Source: Maratus speciosus (taxonomy: Eukaryota; Arthropoda; Arachnida; Araneae; Salticidae). From it: a stretch of 64,000 nucleotides of DNA. The translations under genes were made by a program, and so were the position numbers. Shown here in pieces: positions 11,801 through 21,683 of the stretch. Within the stretch, counting starts at the first letter, position 1; each line of letters begins with the position of its first letter. The DNA is taken from positions 444,528,619-444,592,618 of the forward strand of contig OZ010786.1 of NCBI GenBank assembly GCA_963932465.1, read 5' to 3'. The notes under the pieces were generated by a model. The model saw only the letters and a program-made list of their open reading frames with translations, made no database searches and was not told the origin of the DNA.

Positions 11801-13313
11801 GAGCTCTGGTTTGAACAGCATTAATCATATGCTCTTTCACTGCCTTTTCTTCTTTACAATGTTCAAATAAAGCGGCTGTTTTATTTCCTAACAAATATCT
11901 TCCTAAATCTACAGAGTCTCTTGAGACAGCAGCTTTAGTTATCACATGTCCCATTTCACAGTCTAATTCAATCTCTGCAAGAGGTAAACAGAATAGACCA
12001 TCGTGTAAGGGCACCCGAACCCACACTTTTTCGTTCAGATACATATGCGGTTTGACATACCTTTGTGCAATTAAATCTATTGTCGCACCCGTATCCCTTA
12101 AAATTTCCATTTGTACGCCGTTTACTTTCCCCACACTAAGATAAGGCGTTATTGACGAATCTTGTTCAACTCCCACCTTAACATGAGAAATGATTTCTGG
12201 CGATTTCTTAAGTTTATCACATTGAGGACGAAGATGAGTGCTTGATCCACATTCGTAACAACGTAACGTTCTCTTCTTATCAAATTCTCTTTCTCTATGA
12301 TTCCCAGTTAGTGATTCTGATTTAATTGGCAATTTAGGCTTATTATCCTTACTTTCTTTCTTGTAGTCAAAGTTATTTGAATTTTTAAATTGGGATCGAA
12401 AATTAGACATGGTCTTTTTCGGAAGTTCTTTCTTTTTAAAACTTTCTTTGATACTTTCATAGTCATCCAATTTCTTAGCCAAATCTAAAGGCGTCACAAA
12501 ATTTAACCAATTGTCTAGAAAATGTTCTTTTGTTTCCGCGGGCACTCGAAACTTTAACTGTTCTGTAATAATTAAATCTTTAAGTTGATCAAACTTTTCA
12601 ACACCTAATTCTGTAATCCAGGCTGTAAAATAACTAGTGAGTTCCTGCGCATAATTCCTCCAAGATTTGTCTGGCGTTTTATGATGCCGATAAAAACATT
12701 GCTTCAGTTTCTCGCTATTCAACTTATATCTTTCTAATATAAGATTTTTAACAAAATCGTAGTTAATCGCATCTTCAGGCGATTCCCTAGCTAACATGTT
12801 TATAACAACTGTGGGCAAAACAGCTAACAAGTATGCAACCCATTCACTCTTCGAAACTTTAGCCATCTCTGCTCTTCTCTCAAAATTAATTAAAAAAAGA
12901 CCCATCTCATCAGATTTTTCGTCGAATTTCGGAACAATTTGTGCCAACTGTATTTTTGGTCCGACATCAACCTTTCTTCCTGATCCATCGTTCTGTTCAG
13001 AAGTTCTTTGCAATTGCTCCAATTTTTTTAATTCTAGTTCATGTTCATGAGCTTCCTTAGCCATACGTTCTTCCCTTTCTTCTTGTCGAATTCTTTCTTC
13101 TTTTTCTTTCTCTTCTTTCTCTCTCTCTTCTCTCGTTTTCCTGTCTTCTATTATTCGGTCTAACATGAGTCTAACCTCTTCTTCCTTGTAAACTTCACTT
13201 TCTAGAATAATTTTCTTAATTTCTGGAATCTTTTTCGAAAGATCAACTTCCAATTCCAATTCATCACAAATTTCCAACAAGTCTGCTCTTCTAGCTTTTG
13301 CTAAATACGCCAT
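8820..13313 (-). CDS. Gag-Pol polyprotein, order Gag-PR-INT-RT-RNaseH
   Basis: 1497 codons, one frame, no stop or frameshift. Order seen: an N-terminal region with a charged coiled coil (about residues 55-110, runs of E/K/R); a Gag capsid-like region (about 115-300); a CCHC zinc knuckle C352-x2-C355-x4-H360-x4-C365; an aspartic protease with D407-T-G; an acidic/lysine-rich linker (about 500-590); an integrase HHCC finger (H649, H655, C685, C688); a catalytic triad D718, D777, E812; a GPY/F-type module near G951; a reverse transcriptase with D1165 and YLDD at 1226-1229; and an RNase H with D1378, E1420, D1446, D1489. RT, RNase H and the GPY/F module are Ty3/Gypsy in character, yet the integrase precedes RT as in Ty1/Copia. 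This arrangement is known for the Gmr1-like group. Only 34 residues separate the second D from E (usually 35), because a residue is missing in the HPQSN-x-VER stretch. All key residues I can check are present, so the protein is probably functional. The start is the first Met of the frame. Confidence 0.95.
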   Translation of the reverse strand: MAYLAKARRADLLEICDELELEVDLSKKIPEIKKIILESEVYKEEEVRLMLDRIIEDRKTREEREKEEKEKEERIRQEEREERMAKEAHEHELELKKLEQLQRTSEQNDGSGRKVDVGPKIQLAQIVPKFDEKSDEMGLFLINFERRAEMAKVSKSEWVAYLLAVLPTVVINMLARESPEDAINYDFVKNLILERYKLNSEKLKQCFYRHHKTPDKSWRNYAQELTSYFTAWITELGVEKFDQLKDLIITEQLKFRVPAETKEHFLDNWLNFVTPLDLAKKLDDYESIKESFKKKELPKKTMSNFRSQFKNSNNFDYKKESKDNKPKLPIKSESLTGNHREREFDKKRTLRCYECGSSTHLRPQCDKLKKSPEIISHVKVGVEQDSSITPYLSVGKVNGVQMEILRDTGATIDLIAQRYVKPHMYLNEKVWVRVPLHDGLFCLPLAEIELDCEMGHVITKAAVSRDSVDLGRYLLGNKTAALFEHCKEEKAVKEHMINAVQTRAQKKILEAEKVSHEEPEMHEISDETVEKNHSNSIERENKKMEAEKDKDKSEEEKLENQEDSILPVCQTVSVQELIKTSPKTFSEEQKKSKELKPLIEEAKKKNSKDSKFILEKNMLFYKRKDRNGTERKLLVVPERFREQLKKFCHETVATHLGVAKTKDALFKTFYWPNCFKDIEDYVRTCDYCQRVGKPQDKKKAPLQIVPVISEIFTKLNVDACGPLPVSTLGNKYIITVICLASKYPDAVPTPNLYSTTIIDALLQIFSRLGFPRILQTDQGKSFMSVLTTEFLEKFGVRVVRSSVYHPQSNPVERMHRTLKRILRVLCLESGADWEKVLPPALFALRTVTHNSTGFSPAELVHGQNLRTPMMLLYEKLTEQEIEEDSVISYVFDLMNRMKKCQELAAENMEKEKQNQKYWYDIKARKQEFKEGDKVLIVAPSKPNKLSVSWIGPGEVMKRLSETNYVIYDPERKKSQVYHVNMLKPYHQRKIESINLLTIKTTSNDEEEDEIPKLDEENNDNALLEVLQDMQKNNRLNESQREELGQLIGKYADSFSTEPGCTNLAEHDIELESEKPICARPYKMSPRQTEILKAEVEKMLKLEVIEPGESDFASPLILVEVPGREARPCIDYRRLNKVTRTKFYPLPNIDQLIEKVSSAKYISVLDLTRGYWQIPLTKRAQRYATFVTNFGTYRPLRLPFGLKNAPYEFSRLMAGLLRNCEEYAVPYLDDVAVFSQTWEDHLKHLEDIFKRLSEANLHIKPSKCQFAQAYVKYLGHLVGQGLRTPGELKVQAIKEFPIPTTKTQIRSFLGLAGYYRNYIPNFSVIATPLTNLLKGKVRNSIVNWNDDCQKAFDELKGKLSENPVLYSPDFSKPFIVQCDASNLGIGIVLSQLNENNEEHPILYLSKKFSDRERNFSTTEKECAAIVFAVRKLRCYLDGHQKFQIQTDHNPLVWLDKNSGTNPRLLRWALLLQSFNYEIVHKKGKHHQNADSLSRALKA

Positions 13314-14640
13314 CTTAATTTTAGATAAACCGAAACAAAATCAGAATGCTTAATTTCTAATTAATAGAACTCAGAAGTCTCCTACTTAAACTAGCAACAA
13401 AACTTTTAAGCCGATATAATAAATTTTAATTAATAAAGCAATTCTAAAATCCACCTCTATCAAATTCTTAGTAAATTAAACACTGTGCAACTTTTTAAAC
13501 AAATTAAATAAGTAAATATGTAATTGTGTCAAAAATGCAATTAAGATGATAAAAGAATTTTTTTTTCAACATTTAGAACTGTATTTTATTCAATAAACAC
13601 ACTTATTTCAAAAACAATAATTAAATTACGCAATTAAAATTAAACCAATCAAACTAAGTAAATACGAGAATTTTTCTTAATTCTCAACCCTTTTTATGCA
13701 AGCATAACAAATTACTCGCAAAAAAAATATTTAAAATAACCCACTTAACATTTTCATTTCTTTACATGAAAAGAGTAAATTACAAAATATTCAACTCAAT
13801 TTCTTTTTCCAAATGAAAATAACACTTTTATCTTTTACTCGATACTTATCAAGTTTTTATTTTTTTACATAAACTCAACAAACAAAACAGAATTATTTAT
13901 TTTTCCGTTTTAAACTCAATAACTTTTTTTCTTTAAAAATTAACAAAACAAATATCAAATCCACATTCATTTTGCAATCAGAATCAAAGAACGAAAATAT
14001 CATCTATTCTATTTTTAGAATAACTAAATAATCAAATAAAGAAAAAACAGAATTTATCTGCCTTCCAACATTTTTTTTCTTTCGAACTTTGTAATTTTGG
14101 CATTGATCCAAATGACAAAACGGTAAGATAGAAATTTTATTTTTTCAAAATTTTTTCTTTTAAAGAATGAAATCATACCATTTTAACATTTTATTCAAAA
14201 GAATTATTACCGTAACTATCCCCAAAAATATATAAATAAACTTTATTTATTATTATTTCAACTTTAAGAACAGATCTTAATATTTCTAAGATAAAATGCC
14301 TAAAAACACAATATTTTATAAAGAGAACAGCTTAATGAAATAATTTTCAATATTATTCAAATTTTTTTATTTGATTTGATGGGAATAAGTTCAATATATA
14401 TCAGTACATGAAATATGCCCAATTAATCCGCGCTTTCTCTAAAGCTTGAAATTAATTTACGCAAGCAATTAAATCTAGTTAATCCAGATTAAAAGAAATT
14501 TAATCGATAACAGATGATTCATGGTACTAATAAATACAAAAATATGGAACTGGCTTACTTGCTAGTTGCATCTTTACTTAAGAACACTGGTCATTTTTTC
14601 ACATTGGAATCGTACCGAGCTGCCACCATCTTTACTCGTC
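13314..14640 (-). other. Long untranslated leader of the LTR element
   Basis: About 1.3 kb of A/T-rich sequence between the 5' LTR and the Gag-Pol start. It presumably holds packaging and primer signals. No open frame on the element strand has a recognisable product. The A/T homopolymer content is higher than in the coding part. Confidence 0.7.
14611..14628 (-). other. Candidate tRNA primer-binding site
   Basis: On the element strand TGGTGGCAGCTCGGTACG begins 12 nt inside the 5' LTR edge. Primer sites start TGG (complement of the tRNA CCA end), so this is the best candidate. The 12-nt gap is longer than usual and I cannot name the tRNA. Confidence 0.4.
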
Positions 14641-14971
14641 TGTAATGTAGGAGACTATGGTATACTTTAATAATAAACACAGTTGATAAATGAAGAGGCC
14701 ATCGGATGGTTTTTCTTGATTTAATATGACAGTCACAAAACACAAATCTACGAACACAAAACACAAAATATAATCGTGGTAACAATTTCTACTTTTTTAA
14801 CTACATCACTCGTCGAGTCACCTTCACAACCAAAAAAAAAACACTCTGCCCGCTCACTCCAGCTTCTCGCTTCGGAGTTCGAAAAACAGAACAATCTTCT
14901 ATCCTCAGTTGACTATCGCCATCTATCGGTGGAAAAAATGTTAGTTTTCTGTAATGAATTAGTTCTTTACA
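14641..14971 (-). repeat. 5' LTR
   Basis: 331 bp, identical by eye to 8202-8532. It should carry the promoter; on the element strand ATTATATTTTG is a possible TATA-like stretch. It is joined on the right directly to the resumed ~150-bp array. Confidence 0.95.
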
Positions 14972-15235
14972 CCCCCTTTATACTTAACTAATGAACTTCC
15001 AAATCTAATCAGGGAAGCTCCTTAACGTAATAAACCGCTATATCAGATTTAGAGCAAATCGAATAATTCTGCATGAAAAACCCATTTATCTAAATTAAGG
15101 GGAGGGACTAGCCCCCTTTTCCCCCTTTATCTTTAACCAATGAACCCCCAAAACTAATCAGGAATGCACCTTTCCAGAATGAACCTAGAAAAAAAATTGA
15201 AGCAAATCGGATGTTTCTATCAAGAGTTACCTCGT
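14972..15235 (+). repeat. ~150-bp tandem repeat array, right part
   Basis: This continues the array cut at 8201: CTTTATACTTAACTAATGAA (14976) and a second, more diverged unit at about 15125. It then degenerates into GAAGCAAATCGGATGTTTCT and a TACGTACATACTTACATACA tract (15247-15272). Joining 8201 to 14976 restores a normal unit. Confidence 0.8.
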
Positions 15236-15434
15236 TACGTGAATATGTACGTACATACTTACATACATACAGAACGGCGGGCACATCAGCTCTCTGACTT
15301 TGATAGCCTGTGAGCTAAAAAGTTGAATTATGATGGTGAAGAGTTATTGAGGTTGACATTGTTGGTATATCACCGACCCATATCAATGAGTCTTCTAAGT
15401 TCTTTCGGCAAAATGTATGTTTTGGATAAATATC

Positions 15435-15820
15435 ATGTCGGCTATTTGACCTGTCGGCTAATTTTCATGTCTCCTAACTGTCCTGTCGGCTATTTGTCCT
15501 GTCGGGTAATTGTCAGGTCGGCTATTTGACCTGTCGTCTAAATGTCCTGTCGGTTAATTGTCATGTCGGCTATTTGACCTGTCGGCTAATTGACCTGTCG
15601 GATAAATGTCGGCTAAATACCATGTCAGCTAATTGTCCTGTCGGCTAAATGTCTTGTCGGCTAAACGTCCTGTCGGCTATTTGACCTATCGGCTAAATGT
15701 CCTGTCGGGTAAATGTACGTTTCGGCTAAATGTACTTGTCGGCTAAACGTCCTGTCGGCTAATTGGTGTCTGCTAAATGTCTTGTCGGCTATTTGGTTTT
15801 CGGCTAAACGACATAGACCC
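15435..15820 (+). repeat. 16-bp minisatellite array A (GTCGGCTAA type)
   Basis: About two dozen imperfect units of ~16 bp, consensus TGTCCTGTCGGCTAAT, with A/T, C/T and length variants. The last ~90 bp are almost the same as the end of array B (17650-17735), including the odd phrase GCTATTTGGTTTTCGGCTAA. Small frames across it are repeat artefacts. Confidence 0.9.
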
Positions 15821-17340
15821 CGTAACCTAACTGTAACTTATCCTTAATCTAACCGTAACCTATCTGTAACGGAAATGGAACATAACCGTAACCTACTTAT
15901 AAACTAACTATAACATAACTGTAACCTAACAGTAATCTATCTGTAAAATAAACGTAACATGACGGTGCGCTAACCGTAACCTAATTATTAACTAACCGTA
16001 TGATAACTGTGATGTAACTATAACCTAACTGTAAACTAAATGTAACCTAACCGTAAGTTAACTGTAGCCTATCGGTAACCTAACCGTAACCTAATTGTAA
16101 TCTATCCGTAACCTACTGTAACCTATCCGGAACCTAACCGTAATCTAACTGTAACCTATCCGTAATCATATTTGTAACCAAACTGTAACGTAACTGTATC
16201 CCATCCGTAACCTAAGCGTAGCAGAAACGTAATCTAACTGTAACCTAACCGTAACTTAACCGTAATCTAACTTCATCCTAACCGTAACGTAACCGTAACC
16301 TACTTATAACCTAACCATAACCTAACTGTAACATAACTGTAACCTAACAGTAATCTATCTGTAAAATAAACGTAACATGACGGTACGCTAACCGTAACCT
16401 ATTTATAACCTAACCGTATCCTAACTGTGATGTAACTATAACCTAACTGTAACCTAAATGTAACCTAACCGTAAGTTAACTGTAGCCTGGCGGTAACCTA
16501 ACCGTATCCTAATTGTAATCTATCCGTAACCTACTGTAACCTATCCGGAACCTAACCATAATCTAACTGTAACCTATCCGTAATCCTATTTGTAACCAAA
16601 CTGTAACGTAACTGTATCCTATCGGTAACCTAATCGTAGCAGAAACGTAATCTAACTGTAACCTATCCGTAACTTAACCGTAATATAACTTCATCCTAAC
16701 CGTAACGTAACCGTAACCTACTTATAACCTAACCATAACCTAACTGTAACATAACTGTAACCTAACAGTAATCTATCTGTAAAATAAACGTAGCATGACG
16801 GTACGCTAACCGTAACCTATTATAACCTAACCGTATCCTAACTGTGATGTAACTATAACCTAACTGTAACCTAAATGTAACCTAACCGTAACCTAACTGT
16901 AGCTTGGCGGTAACCTAACCGTAACCTATTTGTAACCTATCCGTAACCTACTGTATCCTATACGGAACCTAACCGTAATCTAACTGTAACTTATCCGTAA
17001 TCCTATTTGTAACCAAACTGTAACGTAACTGTACCCTATCCGTAACCTAATCGTAGCAGAAACGTAATCTAACTGTAACTTATCTGTAACTTAACCGTAA
17101 TCTAACTGTAACCTATCCGTAACTTAACCGTAATCTAACTGTAACCTATCCGTAACATAACCTTAACCTATCTGTAACTTAAACGTAACCTAATTGTTAC
17201 CTGAAAGTAACATAACTGTGACGTAACCGTAATCTAACTGTAACCTAACCGTAACGTAACTGTAACCTAAGTTTAACGTAACCGTAAACTAATTATAATC
17301 TATCCGTAACCTAAAAGTATCCTAACCATAACCTAACTAG
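15821..17340 (+). repeat. Telomere-like 11-bp minisatellite with 418-bp higher-order units
   Basis: A ~1.5-kb array of 11-mers of the form CCTAACCGTAA (variants CCTAACTGTAA, CCTATCCGTAA). The reverse complement TTACGGTTAGG contains TTAGG, the arthropod telomere repeat. Diagnostic variants recur with a fixed period: GACGGT at 15961, 16379, 16797, and GCAGAAACGT at 16221, 16639, 17056. That gives 418 bp (one interval 417), i.e. 38 x 11. Nearly three higher-order units are present, followed by a simpler tail. Non-coding. Confidence 0.93.
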
Positions 17341-17745
17341 GCTAATCGTCCTCTCAGCTAAATATCCTGTCGTTTAATTTGTCTTGTCGGCTAATCATAC
17401 TGTCGGCTAAATGTCCTGTCGGCTAATTGTCCTGTCGGCTAATTGTCCTGTCGGCTAATTGTCCTGTCGGCTAATTGTCTTGTCGGCTAATTGTCTTGTC
17501 GACTTATTGTCTTTTTGGGCTAAATGTCCTGTCGGCTAATTGTCACGTTCGGCCAATTGCCTGTCGTCCAATTGTCTGTCTGCTAAATGTCCGTTTCGGC
17601 AAATTGTCCTGTATGCTATACGTACGTTTCGGCTACTTGTCCTGTCGGCTAAATGTACTTGTCGGCTAAACGTCCTGTCGTCTAAGTGCTGTCTGCTAAA
17701 TGTCTTGTCGGCTATTTGGTTTTCGGCTAATCGTCTGCGACCGGC
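17341..17745 (+). repeat. 16-bp minisatellite array B (GTCGGCTAA type)
   Basis: Same family and orientation as array A. It contains the most regular run (17400-17500) of CCTGTCGGCTAATTGT units. It ends in unique sequence with ACGTATTTATATAATTACGA, whose complement occurs near 41072-41090. Confidence 0.9.
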
Positions 17746-19690
17746 TACGTATTTATATAATTACGAACGCGCCTGAAAACGGCATACCAGTTTTATTTTA
17801 GAGAAAAGTACTATTTCTTTCATTATAGACTTCTCCGCCTTCGTAAGAAATGTATTGTCCACTTTTGGACATCAGTAAAAAACCAAATGCTATGTTTATT
17901 TCATGTTTTATGAGTTATTAGACATGTGCAACGATGTCAGCAACGATGTAGGCAACGTTGTGGGCAACCTTTGTTGCGAAGTTCGAGAAATTTTTTTAAA
18001 TCAAAATAGCTATGACTATTTCAGAATAGTAATCTTCGCTTACTTTATGACAGACATCCCGTGATTTAATAATATGAAGTTTAGTTGTCGGAAATGTGGT
18101 ACATATTTTGAATAAAATTTTCCCCTATCAGCTTTATCGCTTTCATTTTTATCGGTTATACATCTTTTCGAAATATCGTATAATTTAATGTTTACATCAC
18201 CGAATAAGAAAAAATGTTTAATTTCGGCTGAAGTTTGTTTGAAAACTACAGACCAATTTAGTAACTTTTGGAAATAATTTTCAAGCATATTTTTCTTTTC
18301 TTTTTTAAAAAACACTATTAGGTCAATTTAGTAACTTTTTAAAATAATTTCTAAGCATTTTTGTTTCTTTTTTTAATCTATCTAAAATTTCTTTTCCTTA
18401 AAAGTGTAAAAATACTGGTGGACGAAGTACCATAATTGGCAGTTGTTTGCCCACAATTTAAAAAGGAGAAAGCAGATTAACCATAAGCTATACCCCTTTC
18501 GTGCTAAACTGAAATTGTTAAAAGAAATTTTCTTCGTAATTGAACGTAAATTAGCATCAGTTTAAGTTTAAAATTATTAAAACGTAAGTTGTATTAAAAT
18601 TGCACCTAATTTAATGCGTCGCAATGTAATTTTCATTTAAATCTGAATGGCTTATGTTATACTCTATTACCAGGTACTCCCACTTTTCCAACAGGCTAAA
18701 ACTCCTCGACTAATTTCTCACTTTTATATCACTGTTGTTCTTTTTGCCGTTTCTTTAAATAATTTGTTTTAAATGCATAACATTTCCAAAATAACCACTC
18801 ACTAGTATATGAGCCATTCAGTGCACAAATCGATTAACTCCATCAAATGAAAATGTTCAGTATAAACAGTTAAAATTATTGTAACTATAAAAATATTGTA
18901 TCTATATTTTTTTTCTCATGATATTTTGATTGAACTCATTAATTTTCTTTTAATCACGGGTAACTTTTTACCACTGTATAGATATATAGAAAATTTTCAA
19001 TGTTCCTTTGTTTAAAAAAAAAGCCACTTAAAATGGAGTTAGTCGGATTGTCTCTGAACTCCTCATACAGCGTTATAATCCTCAAAGTAACAGGAGAATT
19101 ACTAAAAAGAAAAACTAACCAAATAATAAAAATTATCCTAAAGTATTTCTCATCAATATTTCAATGATGTGAATTTTATAGGTAGTAATTTTCAACTAGG
19201 CTATTTATCATTGGAAAGTAAATTTCGTGTATGAAGCAGAGAGGAAACACCTCAAGAGATCTATTTTCCATTGGATATAATAGCATTCATACCCTCCGAC
19301 TGTCTTGGAAAAGGGCAAAATTGTAATGTTGTTTTCTCTGTATTTTGTTTTAAATGCTAAAAAAAAATGATTCTTTGAACATTTTATAAAAAAACTTAAT
19401 AACGAATATGAATGCAATCCTTGGAAGTATTAATCATTGCTCAATGTATTAAAAATACATTAAATCAATAGAATTATATTACTTTAAATATTGCTTGTAT
19501 TGCAGTGAAACCTGGAGCTTAGTGAACGTATTAACACGGGCTTGACAGTGAGGGGGTTTTAACATTTTCGCATAGACAGGATGATTTTCAGTTTGGTTTC
19601 CATTTTTAATTTATCTATCTTTACAAGAAGAAAGTATTGGATTCGTGAAAAAAAATCGACGCATTTATGCATTTTAGAAGGTGCTGAACA
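17746..19690. other. AT-rich spacer, no gene seen
   Basis: No domain-bearing frame. A ~35-bp phrase CAATTTAGTAACTTTT.. is directly repeated at about 18254 and 18326. ACGATG..GCAACG phrases repeat at 17930-17970. Frames 18040-18315, 19208-19417 and 19581-19826 have no family signature. Confidence 0.5.
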
Positions 19691-20310
19691 CGATTTGACT
19701 ATTTTTTTAAAATGTCTGTCTGTATGTGACACAAATTTTCTGGCCTCTCTATCTCAAGTCCTAATGCACGGATTTTCATCAAATTTCAGATTCCGTTATA
19801 CCTTGATACATCTTGTTGCTGGTTAGTTTTTGGTGTAAATCGCCCAACATCCCGATATAGCTCTATTCAAGAAGGATTCTCACGGATGCACGGATTCTCA
19901 TCAAAGTTCAAATTCAGTTATATATTGACATAATTTGTTGCTTATTAGATTTTGGTGTAAATCCTCTAACGTGTGTCGCTGCTATGCTGCATTTTTCAGG
20001 ATTTACACCATTTCAGCTATATTCATACCTCAAGAATTAATATACGGAATATAATCAAACTTCATATTCTGTTAGACCTTGGCACAAGTTAATGTTGGGT
20101 ATATTTTCGTTTAAATTATACAACAGGTGGCGCTGCTATGCTGCATTATTGACGATTTTTGCGATAGTTATATCTCAAAAACTAGTGCACGGAATTTAAT
20201 AAAACTTCATATTCTGTTAAACTTTCACATACATAGACCGTTATTTAGGCTTGGGTGTAGAAAAACTGTCGCTTTTATGCTCTTTCTGTTGAGAATTTTG
20301 GTTGAAGACA
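19690..20310 (+). repeat. Degenerate ~150-bp direct repeats
   Basis: Four diverged units of the form CTCAAG..CTAATGCACGGATTT..CAAATTTCAGATTCCGTTATACCTTGA..TTGTTGCTGGTTAG..TTTGGTGTAAATCG. Two also carry GGCGCTGCTATGCTGCATT. The reverse complement of the same phrases occurs at 48890-49340. Confidence 0.75.
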
Positions 20311-20637
20311 TCTAAGGGATGGGTGCTTAAGTTCAATGATTTATTTAAAAAATGTGATGCCTATATCTCCTTTTTAAATGCACACAATTCAGCGAACCTA
20401 TAAATTTAGAAAATCTCATTATGACTTGTCATTTAATTTTGGTACTCTGACAGGAAATTTTGAAGTATTAACATTTATAAGATAGCTGAAAGTTTTGGGA
20501 TTGGCACATCCGACTAGTTATTTATGGCTTCCTTTTTTTGCACTCTTTTATTTAACTTAACTTGATTTTTGTATGTAAAAATGAAGTTTTGTAATCGATT
20601 TTACGCCCACTTCGTGATTTGTAAAAATTGTGTACAC

Positions 20638-20645
20638 GATATGGG
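20638..20645 (+). repeat. 8-bp target duplication, left
   Basis: GATATGGG directly precedes the transposon end at 20646 and is repeated exactly at 25108-25115. Confidence 0.85.
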
Positions 20646-20718
20646 CAGTGGGGTAGCCAGGATTTCGTTTCGGGGGGGGGGGGTCCAAAATTTTTTTCTT
20701 CAGGTTATATATATATAG

Positions 20719-21270
20719 TAAAACCTGTCAAGATGAAATCGTAAATATTGCTGGAAAATTCCGTTTTACACAGGTTTTCGTGTTATTAGGTGTATTTGTA
20801 TAGTATTATTTTCCGTAGCACGGAATAGCTCTGTTTAGACAGAATTCCGTTATAGGCAGGTTCCATTTTTACAAGTTTTGTGTATTTATATAAGAATACT
20901 TATTTATGTCATATGAATAAAATAAAACTTGTCAAAATAGTAATTGTCTATAACAGAATCCTGTCTTTAACGGAAGCGTTACATGGTCTTAATATGAATT
21001 GCGATACAATTAAATTTGCCGAAAACCTGTCTGAAAGGGGATTTTCATTGTTCTTTAGTGAAACATAGTGAAACCTGTGAAAGTGGAATATTTCTATAAC
21101 GGAATCCTGTCTCAAACGGAAGAGTTTCAGACTGCGAAACGAACAATAGATCTTATTGAGGTTGTGTATCTTAGAAGTATAATTAATTACACTTCTTTCT
21201 ATGGAAGCCTGTCTAAAAGGGAACTTTTTACCAGTCCCTTTGAATCTTGTCATGACTGTGTATGTATAAT
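20719..21270 (+). repeat. Direct repeats with AACCTGTC..AACGGAA words
   Basis: Units near 20719, 20930 and 21067 share 'GTGAAACCTGT', 'TATAACGGAATCCTGTCT' and 'AACGGAAGAG' phrases; a further unit is at 24849-24975 and a short one at 47124-47160. They look like terminal sequence of a pogo/Tigger-like transposon family. Frames on both strands (20948-21253, 21068-21301) arise from the repeat and lack domains. Confidence 0.55.
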
Positions 21271-21472
21271 AGAAGTATTTCGAGTAACTTTAAGAATTTA
21301 GGTATATCCTTATTAAATTTCTTAATTAAAAAAAAGCATGGATAAAAAATGTAAGGCCAATCTCTATAACTGCAACTAATAATACATTGAAGTTACATTA
21401 ATATTTACCAATGAAAAATATTCACTATGATTTAAAAAGCTGAGAGCATACTGAAGAGTTAAATTTAATTAA

Positions 21473-21683
21473 CCCATTTGCTGTCATCCACGAGTATACT
21501 CGTGGCTTTAATTTATTAATTACTTTGTCACCACTATTTTAGAATTAAAAATATTGCCTCATTTATTGGCAGAAATTTCGCTGTATTAGTAAAGCGAAAC
21601 TTACCTTTTTGAATTTGTGGTAGCAAACGACTTTTAACAAAAAATTTGAAAATTATTACTTTATAGTTTTGGCATCGAATGGG
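21473..21683. mobile_element. piggyBac-like MITE, TTAA-flanked
   Basis: 211 bp bounded by TTAA (21469-21472 and 21684-21687). TIRs are CCCATTTGCTGTC and, reversed, CCCATTCGATGCC. A perfect palindrome CCACGAGTATACTCGTGG lies just inside the left TIR. Non-coding. Confidence 0.85.

Larger units (their letters stand above)
8202..14971 (-). mobile_element. Complete Ty3/Gypsy-type LTR retrotransposon, integrase before RT
   Basis: A 6770-bp element transcribed from the minus strand. It has two 331-bp LTRs identical by eye, a polypurine tract beside the 3' LTR, a ~1.3-kb leader, one open Gag-Pol frame (8820-13313) and a short 3' region without an env-like frame. It interrupts a ~150-bp tandem array. 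The flanking CCCC (8198-8201 and 14972-14975) fits a 4-bp target duplication, although the site is C-rich and so only weak evidence. Identical LTRs and an unbroken 1497-codon frame imply a recent, possibly still mobile copy. The pol order PR-INT-RT-RNaseH is unlike most Ty3/Gypsy elements. Confidence 0.95.

Noticed and set aside
11621..13050. Plus-strand frames of 67 and 84 codons
   Set aside because: They are antisense to the long Gag-Pol frame in its lysine/glutamate-rich parts.
15821..17340. Active chromosome end
   Set aside because: The block is interior, the unit is CCTAACCGTAA rather than pure CCTAA, and it is flanked on both sides by non-telomeric arrays.
15435..17745. CRISPR-like array
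   Set aside because: Units are contiguous without unique spacers; it is a minisatellite in a eukaryotic context.
17475..17776. Repetitive Ser/Arg/Cys/Leu-rich frames
   Set aside because: Translations of the 16-bp minisatellite in two frames; unit length is not a multiple of three and frames break.
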